A DNA stretch of 64,000 nucleotides, from positions 13,049,499 through 13,113,498 of the forward strand of contig NC_092565.1 of NCBI RefSeq assembly GCF_037975245.1. The letters run 5' to 3'. This DNA comes from Apostichopus japonicus (taxonomy: Eukaryota; Echinodermata; Holothuroidea; Aspidochirotida; Stichopodidae). How positions within the stretch are numbered: the first letter of the stretch is position 1; each line of letters opens with the position of its first letter. Positions 51,801 to 64,000 of this stretch are shown here, one piece after another. The translations under genes were made by a program, and so were the position numbers. The notes beneath the pieces were generated by a model that saw nothing but the letters and a program-made list of their open reading frames with translations, was not told where the DNA came from and did no database searches.

Positions 51801-54734
51801 ATCAGCTCGCACAGTGCGCCAAGCCATCGCGCCACTGTATGGACTGAGATATTAGGTGGATTAACTAATACTTACAGCTCCCCGTGTAGGCACTTGCTGT
51901 AAAAGATCGGCAAAAGACGTCATCACCCTGGGTTCGAACCACGGATGCAAAAGAGAGTCTCGATCATCAGCTCGTACAGTGCGCCAAGCCATCGCGCCAC
52001 TGTATGGACTGAGATATTAGGTGGATTAACTAATACTTACAGCCCCGTGTAGGCACTTGCTGTAAAAGATCGGCAAAAGACGTCATCACCCTGGGTTCGA
52101 ACCACGGATGCAAAAGAGAGTCTCGATCATCAGCTCGTACAGTGCGCCAAGCCATCGCGCCACTGTATGGACTGAGATATTAGGTGGATTAACTAATACT
52201 TACAGCCCCGTGTAGGCACTTGCTGTAAAAGATCGGCAAAAGACGTCATCACCCGGGGTTCGAACCACGGATGCAAAAGAGAGTCTCGATAATCAGCTCG
52301 TACAGTGCGCCAAGCCATCGCGCCACTGTATGGACTGAGATATTAGGTGGATAAACTAATACTTACAGCTCCCCGTGTAGGCACGAGCTGTAAAAGATCG
52401 GCAAAAGACGTCATCACCCGGGGTTCGAACCACGGATGCAAAAGAGAGTCTCGATCATCAGCTCGTACAGTGCGCCAAGCCATCGCGCCACTGTATGGAC
52501 TGAGATATTAGATGGATAAACTAATACTTACAGCAACCCGTGTAGGCACGAGCTGTAAAAGATCGGCAAAAGACGTCATCACACGGGGTTCGAACCACGG
52601 ATGCAAAAGAGAGTCTCGATCATCAGCTCGCACAGTGCGCCAAGCCATCGCGCCACTGTATGGACTGAGATATTAGGTGGATAAACTAATACTTACAGCT
52701 CCCCGTGTAGGCACTTGTTGAAAAAGATTGGCAAAAGACGTCATCACCCGGGGTTCGAACCACGGATGCAAAAGAGAGTCTCGATCATCAGCTCGTACAG
52801 TGCGCCAAGCCATCGCGCCACTGTATGGACTGAGATATTAGGTGGATAAACTAATACTTACAGCTCCCCGTGTTGGCACGAGCTGTAAAAGATCGGCAAA
52901 AGACGTCATCACCCGGGGTTCGAACCACGGATGCAAAAGAGAGTCTCGATCATCAGCTCGTACAGTGCGCCAAGCCATCGCGCCACTGTATGGACTGAGA
53001 TATTAGGTGGATTAACTAATACTTACAGCTCCCCGTGTAGGCACGAGCTGTAAAAGATCGGCAAAAGACGTCATCATCCGGGGTTCGAACCACGGATGCA
53101 AAAGAGAGTCTCGATCATCAGCTCGTACAGTGCGCCAAGCCATCGCGCCACTGTATGGACTGAGATATTAGGTGGATTTACTCATACTTACAGCTCCCCG
53201 TGTAGGCACGAGCTGTAAAAGATCGGCAAAAGACGTCATCACCCGGGGTTCGAACCACGGATGCAAAAGAGAGTCTCGATCATCAGCTCGCACAGTGCGC
53301 CAAGCCATCGCGCCACTGTATGGACTGAGATATTAGGTGGATTAACTAATACTTACAGCTCCCCGTGTAGGCACTTGCTGTAAAAGATCGGCAAAAGACG
53401 TCATCACCCGGGGTTCGAACCACGGATGCAAAAGAGAGTCTCGATCATCAGCTCGTACAGTGCGCCAAGCCATCGCGCCACTGTATGGACTGAGATATTA
53501 GGTGGATTAACTAATACTTACAGCTCCCCGTGTAGGCACGAGCTGTAAAAGATCGGCAAAAGACGTCATCACCCGGGGTTCGAACCACGGATGCAAAAGA
53601 GAGTCTCGATCATCAGCTCGTACAGTGCGCCAAGCCATCGCGCCACTGTATGGACTGAGATATTAGGTGGATAAACTAATACTTACAGCTCCCCGTGTAG
53701 GCACGAGCTGTAAAAAATCGGCAAAAGACGTCATCACCCGGGGTTCGAACCACGGATGCAAAAGAGAGTCTCGATCATCAACTCGCACAGTGCGCCAAGC
53801 GATCGCGCCACTGTATGGACTGTGATATTAGGTGGATAAACTAATACTTACAGCTCCCCGTGTAGGCACTTGTTGAAAAAGATCGGCAAAAGACGTCATC
53901 ACCCGGGGTTCGAACCACGGATGCAAAAGAGAGTCTCGATCATCAGCTAGCACAGTGCGGCAAGCCATCGCGCCACTGTATGGACTGAGATATTAGGTGG
54001 ATAAACTAATTCTTACAGCTCCCCGTGTAGGCATTTGCTGTAAAAGATCGGCAAAAGACGTCATCACCCGGGGTTCGAACCACGGATGCAAAAGAGAGTC
54101 TCGATCATCAGCTCGCACAGTGCGCCAAGCCATCGCGCCACTGTATGGACTGAGATATTAGGTGGATTAACTAATACTTACAGCTCCCCGTGTAGGCACT
54201 TGCTGTAAAAGATCGGCAAAAGACGTCATCACCCTGGGTTCGAACCACGGATGCAAAAGAGAGTCTCGATCATCAGCTCGTACAGTGCGCCAAGCCATCG
54301 CGCCACTGTATGGACTGAGATATTAGGTGGATAAACTAATTCTTACAGCTCCCCGTGTAGGCATTTGCTGTAAAAGATCGGCAAAAGACGTCATCACCCG
54401 GGGTTCGAACCACGGATGCAAAAGAGAGTCTCGATCATCAGCTCGCACAGTGCGCCAAGCCATCGCGCCACTGTATGGACTGAGATATTAGGTGGATTAA
54501 CTAATACTTACAGCTCCCCGTGTAGGCACTTGCTGTAAAAGATCGGCAAAAGACGTCATCACCCTGGGTTCGAACCACGGATGCAAAAGAGAGTCTCGAT
54601 CATCAGCTCGCACAGTGCGCCAAGCCATCGCGCCACTGTATGGACTGAGATATTAGGTGGATAAACTAATACTTACAGCTCCCCGTGTAGGCACGAGCTG
54701 TAAAAGATCGGCAAAAGACGTCATCACCCGGGGT

Positions 54735-56154
54735 TCGAACCACGGATGCAAAAGAGAGTCTCGATCATCAGCTCGTACAGTGCGCCAAGCCATCGCGCCA
54801 CTGTATGGACTGAGATATTAGGTGGATAAACTAATACTTACAGCTCCCCGTGTAGGCACGAACTGTAAAAAATCGGCAAAAGACGTCATCACCCGGGGTT
54901 CGAACCACGGATGCAAAAGAGAGTCTCGATCATCAACTCGCACAGTGCGCCAAGCGATCGCGCCACTGTATGGACTGTGATATTAGGTGGATAAACTAAT
55001 ACTTACAGCTCCCCGTGTAGGCACTTGTTGAAAAAGATCGGCAAAAGACGTCATCAACCGGGGTTCGAACCACGGATGCAAAAGAGAGTCTCGATCATCA
55101 GCTCGCACAGTGCGGCAAGCCATCGCGCCACTGTATGGACTGAGATATTAGGTGGATAAACTAATTCTTACAGCTCCCCGTGTAGGCACGAGCTGTAAAA
55201 GATCGGCAAAAGACGTCATCACCCGGGGTTCGAACCACGGATGCAAAAGAGAGTCTCGATCATCAGCTCGCACAGTGCGCCAAGCCATCGCGCCACTGTA
55301 TGGACTGAGATATTAGGTGGATTAACTAATACTTACAGCTCCCCGTGTAGGCACTTTCTGTAAAAGATCGGCAAAAGACGTCATCACCCTGGGTTCGAAC
55401 CACGGATGCAAAAGAGAGTCTCGATCATCAGCTCGTACAGTGCGCCAAGCCATCGCGCCACTGTATGGACTGAGATATTAGGTGGATAAACTAATACTTA
55501 CAGCTCCCCGTGTAGGCACGAACTGTAAAAAATCGGCAAAAGACGTCATCACCCGGGGTTCGAACCACGGATGCAAAAGAGAGTCTCGATCATCAACTCG
55601 CACAGTGCGCCAAGCGATCGCGCCACTGTATGGACTGTGATATTAGGTGGATAAACTAATACTTACAGCTCCCCGTGTAGGCACTTGTTGAAAAAGATCG
55701 GCAAAAGACGTCATCAACCGGGGTTCGAACCACGGATGCAAAAGAGAGTCTCGATCATCAGCTCGCACAGTGCGGCAAGCCATCGCGCCACTGTATGGAC
55801 TGAGATATTAGGTGGATAAACTAATTCTTACAGCTCCCCGTGTAGGCACGAGCTGTAAAAGATCGGCAAAAGACGTCATCACCCGGGGTTCGAACCACGG
55901 ATGCAAAAGAGAGTCTCGATCATCAGCTCGCACAGTGCGCCAAGCCATCGCGCCACTGTATGGACTGAGATATTAGGTGGATTAACTAATACTTACAGCT
56001 CCCCGTGTAGGCACTTTCTGTAAAAGATCGGCAAAAGACGTCATCACCCTGGGTTCGAACCACGGATGCAAAAGAGAGTCTCGATCATCAGCTCGTACAG
56101 TGCGCCAAGCCATCGCGCCACTGTATGGACTGAGATATTAGGTGGATAAACTAA
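54735..56154. repeat. 4-monomer higher-order repeat, 660 bp, about 2.2 copies
   Basis: CACGAACTGTAAAAAATCGG occurs about 660 bp apart (near 54857 and 55517). Companion variants (CATCAACTCGCACAG, CAAGCGATCG, CATCAACCGGGG, CACTTTCTG) follow in the same order in both copies. Confidence 0.88.
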
Positions 56155-58834
56155 TTCTTACAGCTCCACGTGTAGGCATTTGCTGTAAAAGATCGGCAAA
56201 AGACGTCATCACCCGGGGTTCGAACCACGGATGCAAAAGAGAGTCTCGATCATCAGTTCGTACAGTGCGCCAAGCCATCGCGCCACTGTATGGACTGAGA
56301 TATTAGGTGGATAAACAAATTCTTACAGCTCCCCGTGTAGGCACTTGCTGTAAAAGATCGGCAAAAGACGTCTTCACCCGGGGTTCGAACCACGGATGCA
56401 AAAGAGAGTCTCGATCATCAGTTCGCACAGTGCGCCAAGCCATCGCGCCACTGTATGGACTGTGATATTAGGTGGATTAACTCATACTTACAGCTGTCCG
56501 TGTAGGCACTTGCTGTAAAAGATCGGCAAAAGACGTCTTCACCCGGGGTTCGAACCACGGATGCAAAAGAGAGTCTCGATCATCAGCTCGTACAGTGCGC
56601 CAAGCCATCGCGCCACTGTATGGACTGAGATATTAGGTGGATTAACTAATACTTACAGCTGCCCGTGTAGGCACTTGCTGTAAAAGATCGGCAAAAGACG
56701 CCATCACCCGGGGTTCGAACCACGGATGCAAAAGAGAGTCTCGATCATCAACTCGTACAGTGCGCCAAGCCATCGCGCCACTGTATGGACTGAGATATTA
56801 GGTGGATAAACTAATACTTACAGCTCCCCGTGTAGGCACGAGCTGTAAAAGATCGGCAAAAGACGTCATCACCCGGGGTTCGAACCACGGATGCAAAAGA
56901 GAGTCTCGATCATCAGCTCGTACAGTGCGCCAAGCCATCGCTCCACTGTATGGACTGAGATATCAGGTGGATAAACTAATACTTACAGCTCCACGTGTAG
57001 GCACGAGCTGTAAAAGATCGGCAAAAGACGTCATCACCCGGGGTTCGAACCACGGATGCAAAAGAGAGTCTCGATCATCAGCTCGTACAGTGCGCCAAGC
57101 CATCGCTCCACTGTATGGACTGAGATATTAGGTGGATAAACTAATACTTACAGCTCCCCGTGTAGGCACTTGCTGTAAAAGATCGGCAAAAGACGTCATC
57201 ACCCGGGGTTCGAACCACGGATGCAAAAGAGAGTCTCGATCATCAGCTCGCACAGTGCGCCAAGCCATCGCGCCACTGTATGGACTGAGATATTAGGTGG
57301 ATTAACTAATACTTACAGCCCCCCGTGTAGGCACTTGCTGTAAAAGATCGGCAAAAGACGTCATCACCCGGGGTTCGAACCACGGATGCAAAAGAGAGTC
57401 TCGATCATCAGCTCGCACAGTGCGCCAAGCCATCGCGCCACTGTATGGACTGAGATATTAGGTGGATAAACTAATACTTACAGCTCCCCGTGTAGGCACG
57501 AGCTCTAAAAGCTCCGCAAAAGACGTCATCACCCGGTGTTCGAACCACGGATGCAAAAGAGAGTCTCGATCATCAGCTCGTACAGTGCGCCAAGCCATCG
57601 CGCCACTGTATGGACTGAGATATTAGGTGGATTAACTAATACTTACAGCTCCCCGTGTAGGCACTTGCTGTAAAAGATCGTCAAAAGACGTCATCACCCG
57701 GGGTTCGAACCACGGATGCAAAAGAGAGTCTCGATCATCAGTTCGTACAGTGCGCCAAGCCATCGCGCCACTGTATGGACTGAGATAATAGGTGGATTAA
57801 CTAATACTTACAGCTGTCCGTGTAGGCACTTGCTGTTAAAGATCGGCAAAAGACGTCATCACCCGGGGTTCGAACCACGGATGCAAAAGAGAGTCTCGAC
57901 CATCAGTTCGTACAGTGCGCCAAGACATCGCGCCACTGTATGGACTGAGATAAGAGGTGGATTAACTCATACTTACAGCTGTCCGTGTAGGCACTTGCTG
58001 TAAAAAATCGGCAAAAGACGTCATCACCCGGGGTTCGAACCACGGATGCAAAAGAGAGTCTCGATCATCAGCTCGTACAGTGCGCCAAGCCATCGCGCCA
58101 CTGTATGGACTGAGATATTAGGTGGATAAACTAATACTTACAGCTCCCCGTGTAGGCACGAGCTGTAAAAGATCGGCAAAAGACGTCATCACCCGGGGTT
58201 CGAACCACGGATGCAAAAGAGAGTCTCGATCATCAGCTCGTACAGTGCGCCAAGCCATCGCGCCACTGTATGGACTGTGATATTAGGTGGATTTACTTAC
58301 GGCTCCCCGTGTAGGCACTTGCTGTAAAAAATCGGCAAAAGACGTCATCACCCGGGGTTCGAACCACGGATGCAAAAGAGAGTCTCGATCATCAGCTCTT
58401 ACAGTGCGCCAAGCCATCGCGCCACTGTATGGACTGAGATATTAGGTGGATAAACTAATACTTACAGCTCCCCGTGTAGGCACTTGCTGTAAAAGATCGG
58501 CAAAAGACGTCTTCACCCGGGGTTCGAACCACGGATGCAAAAGAGAGTCTCGATCATCAGCTCGCACAGTGCGCCACGCTATCGCGCCACTGTATGGACT
58601 GAGATATTAGGTGGATTAACTAATACTTACAGCTCCCCGTGTAGGCACGAGCTATAAAAGATCGGCAAAAGACGTCATCACCCGGGGTTCGAACCACGGA
58701 TGCAAAAGAGAGTCTCGATCATCAGCTCGTACAGTGCGCCAAGCCATCGCTCCACTGTATGGACTGAGATATTAGGTGGATAAACTAATACTTACAGCTC
58801 CACGTGTAGGCACTTGCTGTAAAAGATCGGCAAA

Positions 58835-60465
58835 AGACGTCATCACCCTGGGTTCGAACCACGGATGCAAAAGAGAGTCTCGATCATCAGCTCGCACAGT
58901 GGGACAAGCCATCGCTGCACTGTATGGACTGAGAAATTAGGTGGATTAACTAATACTTACAGCTCCCCGTGTAGGCACGAGCTGTAAAAGATCGGCAAAA
59001 GACGTCATCACCCTGGGTTCGAACCACGAATGCAAAAGAGAGTCTCGATCATCAGCTCGTACAGTGCGCCAAGCCATCGCGCCACTGTATGGACTGAGAT
59101 ATTAGGTGGATAAACTAATACTTACAGCTCCCCGTGTAGGTACGAGCTGTAAAAGATCGGCAAAAGACGTCATCACCCGGGGTTCGAACCACGGATGCAA
59201 AAGAGAGTCTCGATCATCAGCTCGCACAGTGCGCCAAGCCATCGCGCCACTGTATGGACTGAGATATTAGGTGGATAAACTAATACTTACAGCTCCCCGT
59301 GTAGGCACTTGCTGTAAAAGATCGGCAAAAGACGTCATCACCCGGGGTTCGAACCACGGATGCAAGAGAGAGTCTCGATCATCAGCTCGTACAGTGCGCC
59401 AAGCCATCGCGCCACTGTATGGACTGAGATATTAGGTGGATTAACTAATACTTACAGCTCCCCGTGTAGGCACGAGCTATAAAAGATCGGCAAAAGACGT
59501 CATCACCCGGGGTTCGAACCACGGATGCAAAAGAGAGTCTCGATCATCAGCTCGTACAGTGCGCCAAGCCATCGCGCCACTGTATGGACTGAGATATTAG
59601 GTGGATAAACTAATACTTACAGCTCCCCGTGTAGGCACTTGCTGTAAAAGATCGGCAAAAGACGTCTTCACCCGGGGTTCGAACCACGGATGCAAAAGAG
59701 AGTCTCGATCATCAGCTCGCACAGTGCGCCACGCTATCGCGCCACTGTATGGACTGAGATATTAGGTGGATAAACTAATACTTACAGCTCCCCGTGTAGG
59801 CACGAGCTATAAAAGATCGGCAAAAGACGTCATCACCCTGGGTTCGAACCACGGATGCAAAAGAGAGTCTCGATCATCAGCTCGCACAGTGGGACAAGCC
59901 ATCGCTGCACTGTATGGACTGAGAAATTAGGTGGATTAACTAATACTTACAGCTCCCCGTGTAGGCACGAGCTGTAAAAGATCGGCAAAAGACGTCATCA
60001 CCCTGGGTTCGAACCACGAATGCAAAAGAGAGTCTCGATCATCAGCTCGTACAGTGCGCCAAGCCATCGCGCCACTGTATGGACTGAGATATTAGGTGGA
60101 TAAACTAATACTTACAGCTCCCCGTGTAGGTACGAGCTGTAAAAGATCGGCAAAAGACGTCATCACCCATGGTTCGAACCACGGATGCAAAAGAGAGTCT
60201 CGATCATCAGCTCGCACAGTGCGCCAAGCCATCGCGCCACTGTATGGACTGAGATATTAGGTGGATAAACTAATACTTACAGCTCCCCGTGTAGGCACTT
60301 GCTGTAAAAGATCGGCAAAAGACGTCATCACCCGGGGTTCGAACCACGGATGCAAGAGAGAGTCTCGATCATCAGCTCGTACAGTGCGCCAAGCCATCGC
60401 GCCACTGTATGGACTGAGATATTAGGTGGATTAACTAATACTTACAGCTCCCCGTGTAGGCAATT
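58835..60465. repeat. 6-monomer higher-order repeat, 990 bp, about 1.6 copies
   Basis: The distinctive CACAGTGGGACAAGCC followed by ATCGCTGCAC lies at about 58901 and 59891, spacing 990 = 6 x 165. AACCACGAATGC, GTAGGTACGAG and ATGCAAGAGAG follow at matching offsets. A few single-base differences separate the copies (for example CCCGGGG against CCCATGG). Confidence 0.88.
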
Positions 60466-63400
60466 GCTGTAAAAGATCGGCAAAAGACGTCATCACCCGG
60501 GGTTCGAACCACGGATGCAAAAGAGAGTCTCGATCATCAGCTCGTACAGTGCGCCAAGCCATCGCGCCACTGTATGGACTGAGATATTAGGTGGATTAAC
60601 TAATACTTACAGCTCCCCGTGTAGGCAATTGCTGTTAAAGATCGGCAAAAGACGTCATCACCCGGGGTACGAACCACGGATGCAAAAGAGAGTCTCGATC
60701 ATCAGCTCGTACAGTGCGCCAAGCCATCGCGCCACTGTATGGACTGAGATATTAGGTGGATTAACTAATACTTACAGCTCCCCGTGTAGGCACTTGCTGT
60801 TAAAGATCGGCAAAAGACGTCATCACCGGGGTACGAACCACGGATGCAAAAGAGAGTCTCGATCATCAGCTCGTACAGTGCGCCAAGCCATCGCGCCAAT
60901 GTAGGGACTGTGATATTGGGTGGATTGACTAATACTTACAGCTCCCCGTGTAGGCACTTGCTGTAAAAGATCGGCAAAAGACGTCATCACCCGGGGTTCG
61001 AACCACGGATGCAAAAGAGAGTCTCGATCATCAGCTCGTACAGTGCGCCAAGCCATCGCGCCACTGTATGGACTGTGATATTAGGTGGATTGACTAGTAC
61101 TTACAGCTCCCCGTGTAGGCACTTGCTGTAAAAGATCGGCAAAAGACGTCATCACCCGGGGTTCGAACCACGGATGCAAAAGAGAGTCTCGATCATCAGC
61201 TCGTACAGTGCGCCAAGCCATCGCGCCACTGTATGGACTGTGATATTAGGTGGATTGACTAATACTTACAGCTCCCCGTGTAGGCACTTGCTGTAAAAGA
61301 TCGGCAAAAGACGTCATCACCCGGGGTTCGAACCACGGATGCAAAAGAGAGTCTCGATCATCAGCTCGTACAGTACGCCAAGCCATCGCGCCACTGTATG
61401 GACTGAGATATTAGGTGGATTAACTCATACTTACAGCTGTCCGTGTAGGCACTTGCTGTAAAAGATCGGCAAAAGACGTCATCACCCGGGGTTCGAACCA
61501 CGGATGCAAAAGAGAGTCTCGATCATCAGTTCGCACAGTGCGCCAAGCCATCGCGCCACTGTATGGACTGAGATATTAGGTGGATTACCTAATACTTACA
61601 GCTGTCCGTGTAGGCACTTGCTGTAAAAGATCGGCAAAAGACGTCATCACCCGGTTTTCGAACCACGGATGCAAAAGAGAGTCTCGATCATCAGCTCGTA
61701 CAGTGCGCCAAGCCATCGCGCCACTGTATGGACTGAGATATTAGGTGGATTACCTAATACTTACAGCTCCCCGTGTAGGCACTTGCTGTAAAAGATCGGC
61801 AAAAGACGTCATCACCCGGTTTTCGAACCACGGATGCAAAAGAGAAACTCGATCATCAGCTCGCACAGTGCGCCAAGCCATCGCGCCACTGTATGGACTG
61901 AGATATTAGGTGGATAGACTAATACTTACAGCTCCCCGTGTAGGCACTTGCTGTAAAAGATCGGCAAAAGACGTCATCACCCGGTTTTCGAACCACGGAT
62001 GCAAAAGAGAGTCTCGATCATCAGCTCGCACAGTGCGCCAAGCCATCGCTCCACTGTATGGACTGAGATATTAGGTGGATAAACTAATACTTACAGCTCC
62101 CCGTGTAGGCACTTGCTGTAAAAGATCGGCAAAAGACGTCATCACCCGGTTTTCGAATCACGGATGCAAAAGAGAGTCTCGATCATCAGCTAGTACAGTG
62201 CGCCAAGCCATCGCGCCACTGTATGGTCTGAGATATTAGGTGGATAAACTAATACTTACAGCTCCCCGTGTAGGCACTTGCTGTAAAAGATCGGCAAAAG
62301 ACCTCATCACCCGGGGTTCGAACCACGGATGCAAAAGAGAGTCTCGATCATCAGCTCGCACAGTGCGCCAAGCCATCGCTCCACTGTATGGACTGAGATA
62401 TTAGGTGGATTAACTAATACTTACAGCTCCCCGTGTAGGCACTTGCTGTAAAAGATCGGCAAAAGACGTCATCATCCTGGGTTCGAACCACGGATGCAAA
62501 AGAGAGTCTCGATCATCAGCTCGTACAGTGCGCCAAGCCATCGCGCCACTGTATGGACTGAGATATTCGGTGATTTAACTAATACTTACAGCTCCACGTG
62601 TAGGCACGAGCTGTAAAAGATCGGCAAAAGACGTCATCACCCGGGGTTCGAACCACGGATGCAAAAGAGAGTCTCGATCATCAGCTCGTACAGTGCGCCA
62701 AGCCATCGCGTCACTGTATGGACTGAGATCTTAGGTGGATAAACTAATACTTACAGCTCCCCGTGTAGGCACTTGTTGAAAAAGATCGGCAAAAGACGTC
62801 ATCACCCGGGGTTCGAACCACGGATGCAAAGGAGAGTCTCGATCATCAGCTCGTACAGTGCGCCAGGCCATCGCGCCACTCTATCTACTGAGATATTAGG
62901 TGAGTTAACTAATACTTACAGCTCCCCGTGTAGGCACTTGCTGTAAAAGATCAGCAAAAGACGTCATCACCCTGGGTTCGAACCACGGTAGCAAAAGAGA
63001 GTCTCGATCATCAGCTCGCACAGTGCGCCAGGCCATCGCGCCACTGTATGGACTGAGATATTAGGTGGATAAACTAATACTTACAGCTCCCCGTGTAGGC
63101 ACTTGCTGTAAAAGATCGGCAAAAGACGTCATCACCCGGGGTTCGAACCACGGATGCAAAAGAGAGTCTCGATCATCAGCTAGTACAGTGCGCCAAGCCA
63201 TCGCGCCACTGTATGGACTGAGATATTAGGTGGATTAACTCATACTTACAGCTCCCCGTGTAGGCACTTGCTGTAAAAGATCGGCAAAAGACGTCATCAC
63301 CCGGGGTTCGAACCACGGATGCAAAAGAGAGTCTCGATCATCAGCTCGCACAGTGCGCCAAGCCATCGCGCCACTGTATGGACTGAGATATTAGGTGGAT

Positions 63401-64000
63401 TAACTAATACTTACAGCTCCCCGTGTAGGCACTTGCTGTAAAAGATCGGCAAAAGACGTCATCACCCGAGGTTCGAACCACGGATGCAAAAGAGAGTCTC
63501 GATCATCAGCTCGTACAGTGCGCCAAGCCATCGCGCCACTGAAGGGACTGAGATATTAGGTGGATTAACTCATACTTACAGCTCCCCGTGTAGGCACTTG
63601 CTGTAAAAGATCGGCAAAAGACGTCATCACCCGGGGTTCGAACCACGGATGCAAAAGAGAGTCTCGATCATCAGCTCGTACAGCGCGCCAAGCCATCGCG
63701 CCACTGTATGGACTGAGATATTAGGTGGATTAACTAATACTTACAGCTCCCCGTGAAGGCACTTGCTGTAAAAGATCGGCAAAAGACGTCATCACCCGGG
63801 GTTCGAACCACGGATGCAAAAGAGAGTCTCGATCATCAGCTCGTACAGCGCGCCAAGCCATCGCGCCACTGTATGGACTGAGATATTAGGTGGATTAACT
63901 AATACTTACAGCTCCCCGTGAAGGCACTTGCTGTAAAAGATCGGCAAAAGACGTCATCACCCGGGGTTCGAACCACGGATGCAAAAGAGAGTCTCGATCA

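Larger units (their letters stand above)
20315..64000. repeat. Satellite array, 165-bp monomer, about 265 copies, with tRNA-like boxes
   Basis: From about 20315 to the window end the sequence is head-to-tail copies of one monomer of 165 bp, for example from GGTTCGAACC at 43351 to the next at 43516. The array continues past 64000. Recurrent two-state sites are GTACAGT/GCACAGT, GGATAAACT/GGATTAACT, CTAATAC/CTCATAC, CACGAGCTG/CACTTGCTG, CCCGGGG/CCCTGGG and TGTATGGACTGAG/TGTAGGGACTGTG. Most monomers are exactly 165 bp. Exceptions are rare small deletions of 1, 2, 3 or 6 bp (such as 24198, 52043, 29861 and 27621). Monomers near the left boundary are more diverged. Nothing else was seen inserted in the array. 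It is 165 = 3 x 55, so some frames stay open for 54 codons per unit, but a stop recurs and I see no gene in it. Confidence 0.98.

Noticed and set aside
56802-57131. Open frames of 77-129 residues across the satellite on both strands, repeating a 55-residue unit
   Set aside because: The monomer is 165 bp, a multiple of three, so any frame with few stops stays open. A TAG recurs in nearly every unit of the best plus frame (AGA TAT TAG), and open runs arise only where it is mutated. There is no sign of coding constraint.
20315-64000. CRISPR array
   Set aside because: The units are contiguous 165-bp tandem copies without unique spacers, in animal nuclear DNA.

Overview
This window looks like nuclear DNA of an animal, most likely a marine deuterostome invertebrate, possibly an echinoderm. 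The reasons are a spliced ESCRT-III gene with short exons and standard GT-AG introns, several families of LINE and hAT transposons, many microsatellites, frequent TAGGCCTA-type words in non-coding DNA, and a very large satellite array. The species assignment is inference. No prokaryotic gene organisation is present.

Layout. Positions 1-259 hold the apparent C-terminal coding exon of an unidentified plus-strand gene that begins outside the window. A well-spliced 69-bp candidate exon lies at 1555-1623. The DNA from there to about 7.4 kb is AT-rich and intergenic, with a (TA)n microsatellite and a 280-bp pyrimidine tract. The one complete host gene is CHMP3 (VPS24), on the minus strand: six coding exons between 13633 and 7446 encode 218 residues, ending in an acidic stretch and a MIM helix. 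Its introns carry a (GTT)n tract, a 1215-bp non-autonomous hAT element with a perfect 8-bp target duplication, a 92-bp minisatellite and a G4-capable tract.

From 14.3 to 20.3 kb lies a nest of dead transposons, all on the minus strand. The oldest appears to be an L1/Tx1-like LINE. Its ORF1 (RRM-like region, CCHC knuckles, two C-terminal C2H2 fingers) runs from 20309 to 18841. The first residues of its ORF2 endonuclease lie near 18.75 kb and the endonuclease C-terminus at 17.46-17.79 kb. Between these lie hAT-like and tandem-repeat sequence. A nearly complete but frameshifted CR1/Jockey-group LINE (17.45-14.28 kb) follows.

From about 20315 to the end of the window (about 43.7 kb, roughly 265 copies, continuing beyond 64000) the sequence is one tandem satellite with a 165-bp monomer. 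Read on the minus strand, each monomer contains a tRNA-like block with an A-box-like sequence and a perfect B-box (GGTTCGAACC). Monomers near the left edge are degenerate and interior ones are highly alike. Several nested higher-order repeats are visible: 19-mer (3132 bp), 13-mer (2145 bp), 8-mer (1320 bp), 6-mer (990 bp), 4-mer (660 bp) and 2-mer (about 330 bp). The array abuts the start codon of the Tx1-like ORF1. This tRNA-like satellite with higher-order structure is the most unusual content of the window. Its role (centromeric or heterochromatic satellite, expanded SINE head, or target site of the LINE) cannot be decided from sequence alone.
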